DNA from: Camarhynchus parvulus
Taxonomy: Eukaryota > Chordata > Aves > Passeriformes > Thraupidae
Assembly: GCF_901933205.1 (NCBI RefSeq)
Contig: NC_044600.1
Coordinates: 62,001-126,000 of the forward strand
Length of the DNA stretch: 64,000 nt
Direction: 5' to 3'
Shown: piece after piece, positions 37,701 to 52,700 of the stretch
Numbering within the stretch: position 1 is the first letter of the stretch
Layout of the letters: each line of letters begins with the position of its first letter
Notes under the pieces: model-generated
The model's input: only the letters and a program-made list of their open reading frames with translations
What the model was told of the DNA's origin: nothing
Database searches by the model: none
Translations under genes and position numbers: made by a program

Positions 37701-40700
37701 CCAAATATAATCCACAGGAGTTCATCACAGTCTCTGCAGAGGTACCGCTGTGACTCACAGCAGCTTTTTGGTCCCTCCCTGCCTTTGCTTGGGAGCCTTC
37801 CTGGTCCTATAACAGGACCACATGCCCATCACAAGGGGCATCTCTGTCCGTCTAACCTCAAATTCACACTGAACCTCTTTAGTTGTGTCATAATGACATT
37901 AAATTACTCATCACCCAAGTACACATTTCAAGTAAAACCATCCAGTGCTTACGAGATTTCCTAAAGTTTAATGACACCTTGTAATTTAAATGAGTTATTC
38001 CCCTATTAGCTTCCAGAATAAATGGAAAGGGTGCTGAGTTTCTAAGTAAATGTAACACGATCACCCTTTCCTGTTTTCTATGAACTTTCTCCTCCCCATC
38101 TTTTATCTGCACTGCTAAACACTTGCATTTGTCACAAACAGGTGACATCTGTTATGCTAAAGGAAGGAAGCTGGACCATATCTGGAGTGATTATAGTGAA
38201 AGGTCCTCTGTGGCTACAAAGCAAGAGAGACTAGAGTTTTTTCCATAAAAAGCTTTTCCAGGTAAAACCTTTGTGCATATGGATGGCTTTTCCCCTTCTA
38301 ATTTATCTCAGTGCAGCAGGATTTTGAGGGGTGCAGGCTACAGAGTTCACAGAAATGGGTTTGTTATCTCTGACTCACCCATTCTCTCTGATCCCCACCG
38401 ACGGCCACAAATTACCACCTGGAGCCACAAATTACTGGAATGTGGTCCAAGCCTCCTGATGCCTGTGGAGCAAACCTCAGCAAAACTTCCCATTGGCACC
38501 AGCACTTGGGTCGGTCACAGCCACGCTAACCTCTCTCTCAATGAGCAAGGAGTGGTCTAGTTTCAGGTGGAAAATGATTAGAGATTGAAGGCAATAGGAC
38601 ATGAAAGGGACCCTGCTGCCACCACAGTCCACACATGGCTTTCAGTAATAGAGGAGAAACTTGGAGATCCACCATCTCTGCTCTGGCACCATAGAGCCAG
38701 CATGTACTTGCCACAGCCAGAGGAGCAGCTCTAGGCTTGAAATGTGAAATGAAGTTTCTTTGTAACCCATCTTTTCCATTCCAAAAGACCTTTTTTCCTA
38801 ATGAGAAGACAAATGTCAGGCTTGACTCATTCTTCATGAAATGCAGACCTGAAATGGAGGGCTCTATTTTAAGAATTGCCACCTACCACAAGGGACTTGA
38901 AGGATGTGATGGCTTTCAAAACATCTTCATGATCTGCATGCGCCTCCTAGTGAAGGAAGAGCAAATTCCTCAGCCATCAGCAGCAGCAGCACCCACCCTG
39001 AGCATTAACCCACCCTGAGCATCACCTACTTTTCCACTACACTCAGGGCTGAGGATACAGGCAGCATGGTCTTCAGGAGGAGGTCAAAGTCTCCCACATA
39101 CCTTCCCCACCATCCACTTCAACATGGCATGGCAAAAGGCAGCTATGCAATTTACTGATACCAATTTAATGAGTGTGAAGTGGCCAGAGCAAGAGTAGGT
39201 ATGACTGGACTTAGAACAAATCTGAGTTGCAAAGAAAAATCAATGAAAACAGGCAGTGGTGCAGGGCGCACCTTCAGGAAGGAAACTTCCATTGCAGTGC
39301 CAGATATTCCAGCCACTGCCCATCAAGGGTGGAAACCCACCACCATCAAGGGGGCTTCAACTCTGGCTTTAAGGAAGGGCATGTCTAAGCAGAGAGCTCT
39401 TGGGCCAGGTAAAAGCAGAATGGTGCCCCTTATCTCTGACCCCAGCTGTATGCTAGTACTCTCCCAGAATGTTCTTCTGGATCTAAGGCCCTGCTCCTCA
39501 TCACCAAGTCCTCACGCCAAGCAAATCATAAGGTGTCAAGGTTGTGATGGACCTGCCACTGCAGCCTGGCATTGCTCATCTGCAATGTGGGACGAGTGGC
39601 TGCCCTGAACACACCTGCCCCCTCAGCAGCTCTGCAGCAGTGCAGGGAATGCTGTGGTGTACATCCACACTGCACACAGCCATCCTCTTCCCACAGCATC
39701 ACAGCTTAAACCTCAGGCCTACTGATTCATGCAACAAAACTCCCACACTCAACTTAGAAACCAGGACAAATAGGTGACGTGTGTGTCCCCAGACCCACTG
39801 CTGAGCCACCTGCGAAGAGCAGGCAAAGAGCACAATGCATATCCTGCACAGAGCACATCATCCCTGCATGGGCATGGTGGCTGCAGCCAGGCTCAGCTCA
39901 GTCCCTGCAGCTCAGCTCAGCCAGGTGAGAGGGAAAGGTAGGTCTGGATTGTGCCTACCCTGCAGGCTCTCATGCCCTCTCCTATGCAGGAACATCCCTG
40001 GCTCAAGCATAGAAGTTTTAATCCTTTGGCTTGATTGTAGGTCATGGATAAATGTGCTGAATTAACTGGTAATTAAAACTGGATGAGGAGAAAAAGGAAA
40101 CTTGCTTAAAAACAGACTGTTACTTCTGTTTTCTTTAGCCCCTTGCACCACCCCTGAGTTTTGCCTTCCTGGAGCTGGAGTGCACCAGCAGTGAGTAGCA
40201 GAGCTCCAGTAGCAGAGATCTCTACAGTCCCTGGGGCAAGAAATGTCCTGAAGCACACTTGCTTCTTGCCAACGAAGTCTCTGTGCCCCTGACCGCTCTC
40301 CCTGCTCCCAGGGGCTCGCTCTCTACCCTTGTGTCTGTGCTGGTGGCCAGATCCATGTCTGTGCAGATCTGCCTCCACCCAGGAGCACAACCCTGGGGCA
40401 AGGGGTGGGAATGTGCAGGAATGTGCCTGAGAGCCACAGGAGTGAGTGAGGCTTAGGAATCTCATCAAATGATAACAAAACCACAGATTTATTCTTGGCT
40501 GTGCAAATAAACAGCAAGTGTAGCCCGTCCCTAGACTCTGCTTTTACTTGTGCTGGAAATGGCCCATCTTTGAGGAAGGGCTGGGGTGAAGAACAGGTAA
40601 TGTGCTTCCATAACATTCCTCAGACTCTTCCACCAGTTTCTCACTTTTAATCTGAAAGGTGGATAATGTCTGGGGGATATGGGACATCTCCTTGGAGATG

Positions 40701-43700
40701 TGGTAAGCACTTTTAGCCACATGATGCTCAAATACCAAGAGGCAGAGGAGTCTCTTGAAGCTCAGGGAGCAGCTCTGGCAGCATCCACAGGCAGAGCCTG
40801 CCCAGCAGCCCCACACCCCACGCACCTCCATGTGCCGCTCCAGCTCCTGCAGCAGTGTCACGTATTTATCCAGCCTCAGGAAGGGTTTGCTGAGGCTTGT
40901 GGTCAGGATGAGAATGCCTGGGCTGGCCGCACCTTGGCTCTCCATGAACTTCTCCAGCTCATCACTATAAAAAGAGACAACAACAAAAAAACCACAACAA
41001 GGAGGGTTCTCAGAGCTGAGGGCTGTGTTTTGCCCATGCTCTCCTGATAGCCAGGGCTCTGCTCTGAGCTGGGCCGCCTTAAAGGCAGCACAAACTCCCC
41101 TCTGAGCACCCCCCACCCTCTCCATGGAGCAGGCAGGGAGCTTCTACCCAAGCAAGACCTTCCTCCTCTGGAAAGCAGGAGAGGATGTCGTGCGGCCACA
41201 GGTGCTGGAATGCACAGCTCTGGGGCACACTGGCGCCAGCAGCCGGTCCCCCAGCACAGCAAGGTGGCACAGGGGCAGGTACCTGGTGGATGGGGAGAGG
41301 AGGGAGGGGGCGGGGGCTGCATAGGCTGGTGTTGTGCTGGAGGAGGCTGCAGCAATGCACTGGGACCCTGCTGGAAACTGTGATGCAGGTGTTTGCACGT
41401 ACATTGTTCCAGAGAACACGGCTTCTGTGCGTCAGCACATTTGCCAAAGCTGATTCTTTGGTTGATTTAGGAAAAGGGGTCAGACTGAGGAATCACATGA
41501 ATGAGTCATTTGCTGGAGCCAGGCTTGTTGTTACACTAAATTAAAGCTGGATTTCAGCAGGTAAGTAAATACACCGTGAGTTCCCATTGCAGAATGGGAA
41601 GACTTAAGCACTATGCATGTGGTCCTGGCTTTCCCATCATTGCAGGGAAGACAGCTAACCTGTATTAGGGATGACACAGTTGTAGCATCTTGGCGTGGCA
41701 CACTCTTGAGCAGGACATCACACAAATTCAAGTGTCTACTCATGTGGGTCACGTTGAAGAAAGAAGTTATTAATGTGTTCTACCAATGACCCTGAAAATC
41801 AACCATTTGGTTGAATAGAAGCTCAATGAATAAACTGGGTAACTGGGTGACTTGATGACCATCCTCCTTCTGCAGTGATGTGCTCCCCACCGTGGTGCCA
41901 CAGGGGAACACTCTCCCATTTGTCAGTGTGTGAGCACTTGATCAGTAGACCTGAAACAGCATTTGGGTTGTTTAGCAAGTAAAAATCACAGAAGATGCTA
42001 CTGCCAAAGCTGAGGCTGCCTGTTTGACCCAAGGTGGGAGTCCTGTGCAAAAAAGGACCTGTGAGATCAGCTCTGAACATGAGCAGGGTGAGTTGTCTTC
42101 ATGCTGAAGCTGAAAGGCCCTGCTGAAAAGCCCAAAGTCCCAGCAGCAGGAAATAGCATTGACCTATTGTCAAAACATAGGTCAACAGCCATGCCAGGCC
42201 AAGTATTAATAACAAAAGTTAACTTTTTAAAGGAGTCTGGATCTCCTTCTCCATCACTTACCTGTGCTGTGTGAGGACATTCACTGCTGAAGGGTGGTTA
42301 GCACAGTACGTCAGGTACAGGGAGCGGAACTGGGGCATCAGGTTCATGAAACAGCCTCCCACACGCTGCTGGTTCTCAGGGAGCCTACAGACACCAACAC
42401 ACCAGCTGTGTTAAGCCTCTGGATCTGCACCCTGCAGCTACAGCACTCTCAGGGACCTGCCCAGGAACTACCCACTGCTCAGGGACATTCCCAGGTCACC
42501 TCATAACTGCAGCACTGAGCAAAATATCCACACCTGCCATCTGGGGAGGAGGAAGAGGGAGATCCTCAGGTGGGTCTGGGCTCCTGTGGTGCAGACAGTG
42601 AGCATCACAACCAATTATCAGCCTCAGACAACCTGTGACTCAACCTGATATGTCTCACCAGCAGAGCTACAGCTGGGATGATGAGGATGAGGATGTGCTG
42701 GAACTAAGGGCAGTGTGAGGGTGGGGGGGTACCACTCCGTGGGCTCCCTACGAATATGAAAAGACAGAGAAAGAAGGAGAAGCCATAGCCTGAATATATT
42801 CTCAATATTCCGTCTTTCCCCATCTCTTTTCAGCCCTTAGCTAAGGCTAATTATGTCTGTCAGCTTCTCTGCAGGAAATTATCACCTCTAATAATTTGCT
42901 CTTTGCTCCCTGGCAATTCCCATCTTCATGCCTGCCAGATCTCCCACCCTGCATGTGCCTGCATCTTTGGGTTAGGCAGACTTTTGTGTCAGTTCTAGTG
43001 ACACTCATTCAGCAGATGCTTTAACGCCAGTAATCTCAGAGTTCCTTCTACCTTTCCTCCTGCCAAAGCACCGCCTGCAACCTTTCCTCAGTCCTGTTAT
43101 TTTCTTCTATATTTAACAAGTCTAAGACAGCAGTCAGGAGAAATATTAGTGAACATGCCTTTCTATTATTTTTAGCTACAGTTAAAAAACTTAACAACCT
43201 CTGTGCTATGACACACACTTACTTTGCAACTTCTTCCAAGGCTTGGTTCAGTGTTTGCTGGAAAGCAGAGATTTCTTCCATGTTTCCCAGCAATGCTGTG
43301 ATGTCGCCAGTGCTGAGCCTACAAGAGCCACATCACCAGTCACCATCAAAGAGAAGTTGCTCTCAGGAGCACCGCGTTTTTATTCGTCAGCAGACCTTCC
43401 AAAAAGACACAAAAATTTCTCCTTCCCCAGATACAGCATCGGACAGAACACAAAATTCATGGTCTATGAGCTACAGACCACAGTCTCCTAGAGAAGGAGT
43501 CTGCTGCCAAGGATTATCTTAATTGGATTTAAATCACTTAATCCCACTAATCTTCTCAGATCTTTAGCTGTCTAATAGACACAGACAGATGGGATTGCAG
43601 CCAGAGCTGGGGAGGGAGGTGTGTGCACAGACAGAGAGTTTTGTCTTCAGGGATTCATGCCATGGGTTTCCCTACGGGAGGAAGGTCCAACAGGTAAGGG

Positions 43701-46700
43701 GCTTCTTTGCTCCATGAGTGAGGCTGGGTGTTTCCAAAGCTAATGTGCCTGCTTCTGTCATCCTAAGAGTCATAACACTCTCATTTAGGCCTACAAGGCT
43801 GAGAGCACAAAAATCTTCCCACACGAAGATTTTGGGAAGGGAGAAGTGACAGAAATACAGAGGCCTTAGAATACGACTCTCCCATCTCTCCTGACTGGAC
43901 AATGTCTAAACACGTGCCCTCTGTCCATGACACCCCAAGGCTCCCACAGCGTCCTCTCCATCTCAGATGCCCTTTTATCTTACTTATCACAAGACTGGAG
44001 GGGTCTTAAGTAAGTTCCCAGAAGTGACTGTAGTTCCTTTGCATAATCTCGTTCTGTTTCCAGAATATTTTGCAACACCTAGGGAGAGAGACAGAGCGCT
44101 GAGAAGATCTTTGTACTAGCAAACTAGTCAAAAGAATATGACATCAGCTTCCAAGTCTGGCAAAGCATGGAAGCATATCTTAAGTCCAGAAATTACATTT
44201 CTTAATGCAGAACCCAGAACACTCAGGGAAGTCCTGGTGGTCCAATATTGAGATTTTACTTTGAAAACTTGGGGAGGCCTGGAACGCAGGTGTTAAAGGC
44301 TGCACCAAGGATGGCTTCTGTGGCAGATCAAGCAGGGCACACCTCATTTGCCACTTCAGGGATGTAATAATGATCTGGATTTGGTCCTGCTAATCCATTT
44401 CAGTGGCTGGTTTGTCTCTGGCTGCACAGCAGACAAACACAGTGCCTGCACACTCCCAGTCAGCACTCCAGTTTCTCAGTGTTGATAAGGTCTGGAGACA
44501 GTGGAGGTGGTTTCCAGCTCCCTGGACATACTGCTTCTGCTTTGCTTTGCTTGATATATATTTAGACATACTGATGAGCAGGATTCAGCTCCAGCACTGA
44601 GAGCCAGGGATGCTCACATGAGGCATCTTCACTCCCTTACACCACAGCCTGGACACAGGGGGCTGTGCTAGCTGCCCCTATTTTACCAGACCTTTTTGCT
44701 TCGGCAGCAATATGAAAAGGAGGGGGTGTTTCCCTACCCCTTCTGCAGCAGCAATTCATGGCCTGGCAGGCTGCTCCAAAGCCAAGCCCAGTTACAAAGC
44801 CAGGCTACGCGCTCTGGCAGCTGCCCGTTCTCTGAGCGCGGCAGCTGCTGGCAGAGGCCTAGGACAGGCACCATGGGGTGTAACATCTCCAGCCAAACCC
44901 AAGAAAGGGGCCAGAGCCCTGATTTCGCTTGCTTACACCATGACATTATCTCCCCATCTTTATCAACAGGAAATACCGTGCCTTCTCCCCTTGCATTGAT
45001 CTGAAAGCTGCCACCTCTCCTTAAATATCTCAGTTGTCTACTTCAAGTCTCTACTTTTGACACCTTGCAGCCACTTCCATTTGTGGTTTATTGTCTCAAT
45101 GGTCTTGAATCAAGGGAATGGAAACAGCTGCATTTAAACAGAGAGTCACATCCCCAGCTGTTAAAACTGCATCAATGATTTTTAAGGGAAGGAGCTACTT
45201 CAGAAGATTGATGACATGGTACTTCTTAAAATGTATGATCAGCACTTCGAAACTTACCACAGGGTAATAATTCTTTGTCATCTGAGTGTTTTCTAGCCCT
45301 TTCAATGCTTTGGGAGAGAGTGGTTTATCTGTACAAAAAAAAAACCCATTAATAAATTACAGTGCACAGCTCTCATTATTCCACCAGGAAAAGACACTGC
45401 CACATTATGTCCAGCAAATATAACTTCACCCCTCTGACCACAAAACTTCAATTGCAGGGTTTGTTTCCCCATTAAAAAAAAAACTAGGATAAAACCAGTG
45501 GCACGCACGACACTGACAGTGGCCAAGCGAGTCACACCAGAAGCTTTGTGCAGCCTCTGCCCAACCAACATCCAGGTTTGCTCCAAAATCCCTGGCAGCA
45601 GCCCAGTATCTGTCAATGTTTGGAACCATAGGGTTGCTTCACCTGGCCCACTAAATTTGGTTTTAAAACTGAGTGTCTGTCAGAAAGGACAAGTACTATC
45701 TTTTTTAGCAGGTGATTCACAAGGCATTTGAAGCCAACTCAAATCAATATCCTGACCTCCTATCCCCACAGTCACTTGTGATGCAAAATCCTTCTCTGAA
45801 TGAAGGTAGATTTAAATGAAAAGCTCACAAAACCCTGGAAATCAATTCTCATTCTGCATTTGATAAATCCATGTGGATGCCTCCAGCTCTTGACATACGC
45901 GCGCACACACACACACACATATGGACAAATCCCTGCTCCAATTTTCCTTCCCTAGAGAAGCCCCTTCCCTTCCAGCAGCATGGCCTTCCCAGCAACACCA
46001 TGCTCCCCCTGGACTGGGACAGGCAGGCAATGCAAGGCTGCCCCAGTCCTGGCCACACTGCACATACTGAAACAGCTCCGTGCCATGTGCAGCAGGCAGG
46101 CTCTCCTGGCTCCCTGCAATTGCTCACACAAGGCAATTACTTGCACACTGATAGCAGGGGAGAAACTTAAAATTGATAAATTTATTCTCTTTATGTACTG
46201 TCTAAATATCACCCTTGTAGTGCTTCCTGTCACTTCCAGCTAAAGGCTCAGAAGAGCTCAGCTCCACAGTTATTTCACAGAATCACAGAGTATTTCTACC
46301 CAAAGGGCACACCTAGGACACAGCAGAGGTATGGACACTGCTGAAAAACAAGTAACTCCATTCAGAGTGTGTCTGAAGTCTTACACTTCAGAGGTGGAGG
46401 TGGGAAAAGCAGCTCCCTGCCAGCTGCAGCTCCAGCAGCATTCCCGGGGCAGGGAAGGTTTACTGATGGTCCCTCACTCCTCACTTGCAATACAGACACA
46501 TCTCCTGAGCACGCACACACCAGGGCAATGAACCCTCCTGTCACATGAAATGGTGCTGAGAGAGGATCTGGAGGGAAAAGCTCTGCAGACAGAAAAATCT
46601 CATGGGCTCTTCCATCAGGATCTACGGGAGATTGGCCCTTAACTTCAGTGAGGTATTGTCACGTCATGCAGCTCCCACCTGATTTTCCCTTTAGGACTCA

Positions 46701-49700
46701 AGTTTGCTCTCCTTTGTTTAAAACATCTCTCTTCTCCCTTCACTGAGTTAATTAGTGATTCCTGAGTTGTGCCAGACAAGCCTTCAATCCCTGCTACAAC
46801 TTCCTGCTCCAGCTCAGACATCATTTCCCAGAGGGAAACAGTGGGAGATGAGATGAGATGATTTTTTTCATTTAGAATCAAATAAAAACCGACCTAATTC
46901 TGAGCACTATACTGTGAATTTTTTTCCCCTCCTTTGCTTTATTTTTGCTAGAGTAGAAGAAAGGATGTCTAACAGGGGCTGCACATGTTGTAGCTACTTT
47001 GCAGACTCCTGCTGGCATCTCAGTGTTTGAGGCCAGAGCAGATGCTGAGCCACAGAACCAGCACCAAGAACACAATTGGTCTCTGTCTATGGTAAGTGCT
47101 CAAGGCGCACTAAGGAGTTAAGTTGTATTTTGCAAAAAAACAGTTTAATTTCACACAAAGGCCTGGACAGGGGTGAGCTGTTTGAATGGATGTGTAATGC
47201 CACAGGGCAGTTGGGCAAGGCCTTCACATCATCACCACCCTACGTCTGGGTACGAACACATCACAGAAAATGTTAAGGACACTCAAGACAAAGCTCAATA
47301 AAGGCAGATGTCATCATCCCCTCTCTCTTCCTTTCTCAACATTGCAGCAGAAGCATCTGGGGAAAAATGTACTCTGTGGAATCAACCATCACTATTGGAC
47401 CAAAACATTGACAATGCCCTGCGGCCATGCAGTTTTTGTCGGATTCCACATAGTGATGGTGAGCATCCATTCCACTGATGCCTGAAAAGCCAGGATCAAA
47501 CACAAATACATTGCCTGACCAAGGTCTCTAACAAAAAGCTAGCTCTGAGCTCAGACACTGACAGCTCTCCAGGACAAAGGGGACCCACATCCATCTCTGT
47601 CCTCATCCTCTGACAATATCCCTGCTTACATGCTGCTGGGGCTTGGGGGAAGCAAGAGAAATGCACAATGTGGTGGGAAGAAGGTGAAGCAGCTCTCAAG
47701 CAATTCATCCGAAACACTGCACTTTACCCTTCCGTTCATCCTTCTATTAGCCCAGCTGCCTGAAGTACACAAATGGTCCTTAATAAATAGCAGCAATTTC
47801 CCAAAGGCTTGAGGGTCCTCACTGCATTATGCCACTCTCATTCAATCAGCCCTTGAAAGCATTGCTTACCAGCAGATTTGATTTCTCTGACGTAGTTGCT
47901 TGGGAACCAGCCTGTTTTTCCATTCAAGGTGCCTTCCCACCAGCCCCCTTCTTCAACTCGAGTGACATAAATAATGTCTCCTTTGTTAACAGAGAGCTCA
48001 TCTTCATTGGTCTGCTTAAAATTGAACCTGGCCTTTACCACCAGCTGGTGACTGCCATTCTCGGTCATCTCCTAAGGAAAGAAATGTGGAAAAACATCAG
48101 TAAATAGTCAGAAAAAAACAGAAACAACTAGGACAAGCTATTTTTCTTCTCTGTTGTGACAGATGTTTTCTCAGTATTGCTCTGTATAACAAACCAATAA
48201 TGCGTTGCTGCTGTGTAAACACTGCCTTCAGAGGACCACAAGGTCCGTCCCAAGCATTAATTTAGTTTTCCAGTGCAATGGGTGGCAGATAAGAATCACT
48301 CTTCTCATGTCACACAGAGAAACACTGCAGTTTGGAGAAGCTGCAGGACTCTCTCCAACTGGGACAGCAAACCCATGATGGAGATCAGGGGAGAACAACC
48401 TCTGGTGTTGACCCAGAGACACCAATCACAACCTCCCCCCAAGGCCACCAAACCCACGATTACACGTTAAATAAAGGGTACCACAGGCTTGGACTGCCTC
48501 CGCAACACCCTCGCTGACTGGGAAGCTGTGCTGTTGGAGTCACTCTGGGGGTCTCCAGCCGTGGAGTTAAGAGAGGACAGATGCGAACATGGCCCTTTTG
48601 ACAGCTGATCTGGGGAAACAAAACAACATCTGAGTTTTACTCAGCTGTCCACCATCCCTCCACATCACAGCAAAGCAAAGAGCCTGTAAAGAGAACAGAA
48701 TAGGTCACAACAGTTCAAAGAGCATCTATGAGAGCAAGACAGCAAGTGCATGGCATTTGCAGCATGGGTACTCCCAGTCAGCACTGAGGGTGGTTTTCTG
48801 GGCTGGGATAACCCTTCCATCAGGGAAGAAGTTGAATTGCATCTCAAGGCACTCCTAGGTTGTGCCAGCTCTGCAGCCACACATCCAACTGCAGTACTTC
48901 TTTGAAATTCCCCTTAAAACTGTAGAAAAGTAGAATAGTACCAGTACTGTGATTTCCCACTGGGGGTGTTTCTGGGATCAAAGTAAGTACTGTTGAAGGT
49001 GTGTCAAAGTTTAGCTCTCCAGTGAGTGCTCTTAGGTCACCTCTGCAGCTGCAGTGTGGGCTATCCACACTGAGCAGGGAGGAATGCTGAACAGCTGGTC
49101 AACACAATCACTCCTCTATTTAGAGGAGTCCTTCTGGGTTCATTATCCAGCTGAAAGAGGCTAGGCACTATTTTGATTGCTGTTCATGGACCATTGCCAT
49201 TAGTCATGTGAAAGAGGGATTCAAGCCATGCCAAGGAAGGACAGGAGTGTCATCCCCAGGAGATGAACTGCTCATGGAAAGGCTCAGACCATCCCAGCAG
49301 CTCCTGGAGCTGCCTCCTTCACACTCAGAGCTCCCTGCTTTGCAAACCAGTCTCTAGGCTTGTTTTTCTCCCCACCTGATGCTGGAGACAATGCTGCTGC
49401 TCTGACACATCTGTTTTTGTAATTAGTGATTTGTTTCTATATTAATACCAAAAAAATTGCCAGAGGGTAAAAACTTTCCTGGTCCTAACTGTGCAGAGAC
49501 TGAGTCAGTAGCCTTGTTGCTAAGAGCAGTTCTAGCTCCGGCAGAATCTGGCAGTGCTGAGCCCCAGAATCCTGTTGGATGCTGCAGAGGTGTAAAAACA
49601 TGGGATAGAAGCCACACAGTAATTCCCAGTGCTTCACTGCTACTCTACCCCATACCACACTGTGGGACACCACTCAGATCACCTCCTTTGTGTGTCCCAT

Positions 49701-52700
49701 GGTGCTCAAACGACACAACAGCAGATATCATTTCAGTAAACATGAGGGATTTTTAAGATTGGTCTTGTAGCTTCTCTTCAGATTTTAGGACCTTTCTGCA
49801 TTCCAGTGTTGCAGTTTTCCACCTGCAGTGGGGACCACATGTCTCCATGGACCTCAAAAGCAGAACAGAGCAGTCTGCAGGAATCCCTGTGCTGGGTGTG
49901 CAAGTCCGTGGACCACATTTGGAATTCTGCCTTGAAAACACGGCAAGAGGAGAGGGTGATACAGCCATAAAATGTGTGCAGAAATCAGAAAAGACAAACT
50001 GCAAGGCTGCTTTTCCTCCATTCTCCTCCAGTCTGAACGTCAGCATGGAAAACTCATTCTGAAGGGGAAGTTTGGTAGGAGTTACAGGAACTCAGCTGGG
50101 CTGTTATTCTCCTCAGAGGATTTTTATTTCAATAGGAAAATACCTCATCCTTAGATTGGACTTGGAACAACACAAACTGTGAGCTCTTGGGGAAGACACT
50201 TGCTTTGTCTCTCTCCTAAGCCTTGCACAGTGGGGACCAGGTCCTTGACTATGGCTGCCAGGCGCTGCTGCCTTACAAAGCCCAGCCATGCCATACTCAC
50301 AAACCATCCAGTCAGTCCATGCTCCAGAGATGGACAACATCCATGGTAAACCTTGTGAGCTGTCAGTCAGTCAGTTTTCTCTCTTGTCCTGCTCATTACA
50401 CAACTGCCTGACAACTGCACGGTGAATTCCCAGCTTTCTGGGCTGTGGAAACTGCAAAACCCCTCCCCATGTAAAACCCACTTGGCCAACAGAGTGGGTT
50501 TTTCTCTCTGAAGCACCCTGATATTTGAGCAGAGTGGTTTTGGCTGCTCTTGGTGACTCACAGGCCAGGGGTGTGGCTGGCTGCCAGCGTGAGATATTCT
50601 TCCCTTGATTCCTTCTGAAAGAGAGGGCATAAATCCTGAGTCCGGACTTCACTTATTCAAGTCATCAGCCACAGTCCCACGGAAATTACTCCATTACTGT
50701 GGATTTTATGACTCTCCCTGCCCCTCCCAATCTTCCAAAGCTTTTATAAATATCTGCAGCAACCTAGAAACAAATGTAAAACTGCCTTTGACAGTTTGGC
50801 AGGAAAGCTCATCATTTATATTGCATCATGACAGTGTCCTATTTTATGCCTGGTCCAGCACGGAACACTGCTGCCATATGTTGCTCAAACTATAGTTAAA
50901 ATAGCTGGGTTTTCTGCTCACATTCCTACACTATTTTTGGCAGATGAGCCTTGTCTGATCCAGCACAGCTGGTTTTCCTCCCCTGCCCTCTCTTGCAGAC
51001 AAAAAGCATCATGGTGCTTATTTGATGTTTATCTGTATTGCTGTGTTTTGATGGACAGCTGCTGAACTACAAGTATATTCACTACAAAATGATGCCTCAA
51101 GTTATTTACATAGAAAGATCCATGAAGACAAAGGAAGACACAAGGATTGGACTTTAAATGGATGCTCAGAAATACATTCCCACAACCTTCCCTTAGCTGA
51201 CACCTACTTCCCTCTGCCTCCACCCAGGGTGTTGGGATGCAGCAGTGCTGCGGGTGTTGGGATGTGCAGGCATGTCAGAGCCTTGGTGACAGCAGCAACT
51301 GCAGCAGCTGGTACCAGGCTTACCCTGATGCTCCGTTCAGCCTGTGGCCTCTGGCAAAACAGACAAACTGGACCATCTGCAGTGGCAGTCTGTAGGACAC
51401 AGGCTCCTCAGGAATTTGACTAAGCAACCAAAAAGTAAATGTTTGAGACATATATTTATTTTACCCTGTACTTTTCCCAAGGGTGCTCTCTGCCTGAGCA
51501 GCTAATTATATCGCAGGCATTGCGCTTTTTACCGTTTAAACACAGAAAGCATATGTTCAAACAGATGTTTGCCATGAAACCAAGAGGATGGCAAACATCT
51601 GTGGAAACTGCAAAACCCCTCCCCATGTAAAACCCATTTGGCCAACAGAGCGGGCTTTTCTCTCTGAAGCATCCTGATAGATGTTTCAAACAGATGTTTG
51701 CCATGAAACCAAAGAGGATCCCAGCTTCTCTATAGCCCCGTCACTAAAATATGACAGGAACTATTCCTCAGCAAAGCCCTGTCCCGGGCTGAGCTGGCAC
51801 ATGAGTGGCTGGAAGGATGGAGCTGGGGCTATAAATAAAGGGACGGATGTGAAAATGGCATTGCAGCCTTGCCACCCTGTCAGCACACACCCCATCACAC
51901 CCCTCCAGTTCAGAAACAGGCAAGGACAGAGGCAAGAGAGTTTCTCTCTCCTTTTGCGTTCAGATTAATGAAGCAAATATCAATCATAACAGCAGCATTT
52001 GCAGAGGCTGCTCCCAGTCAAGTTAACCTACATTTTATATCCCCCATCACACTGAACTGCAAGAGCTTCTGCACAGGGTCAGCAGGTGCTGTTGGTAACT
52101 GAGGAGGTGCTGACGCTGGCTGAGGCCGCATTCCCATTCCCAAACTTCTACAGAGTGAGCTGCTAGCAGAGCTGAGTCCTGGCTGCAGAACAGCATCCTC
52201 AGAACCTGAATTTCTTCAGAGCAGCGTTATACACACAGACACACGCACACATATGTATGTACAAATCATAGGGGGTAGGAGGAGGTTTACAAGTATATAC
52301 TATTATTATTATACATTATATATTATTATTAGACATATATTATTATATATGTTGATGTATGATATATGCACAATAAATAATACACCAGTTTATATAATAT
52401 ATAGGCATAATGCAGTAAGCTAAAATAAAAGCCTTCCCATGAGAGGAAAGTAATGAGTTTTCATTTTGAAATTTCCTCCTTGAAACCACCTCAAATGTAA
52501 CCTGCAAGCGGGAAATGGAACTCTTCTCCTGGTGCTGGACTTTGGTGGGTGTTCAGGAGTCTGTCCTAACATACCTCTATGACAAGAAGCTGTGAACTCT
52601 TCCCAGCACCAGGCAGACCTGCTCCTCATCATCTCAGAAAAAAGACTCTGATCCTCTCGCCCCTCCCCAGAGCACCACTGTGCCACCATCCCCATCCCCG

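Noticed and set aside
46270..46320. Possible CR1 tail (CACAGAATCACAGAG)
   Set aside because: Only about 15 bp resemble CR1; the following sequence does not fit the consensus.
51456..51704. 82-codon - strand frame containing a repeated MANICL motif
   Set aside because: The protein-level repeat is explained by the DNA-level duplicate and palindrome there.
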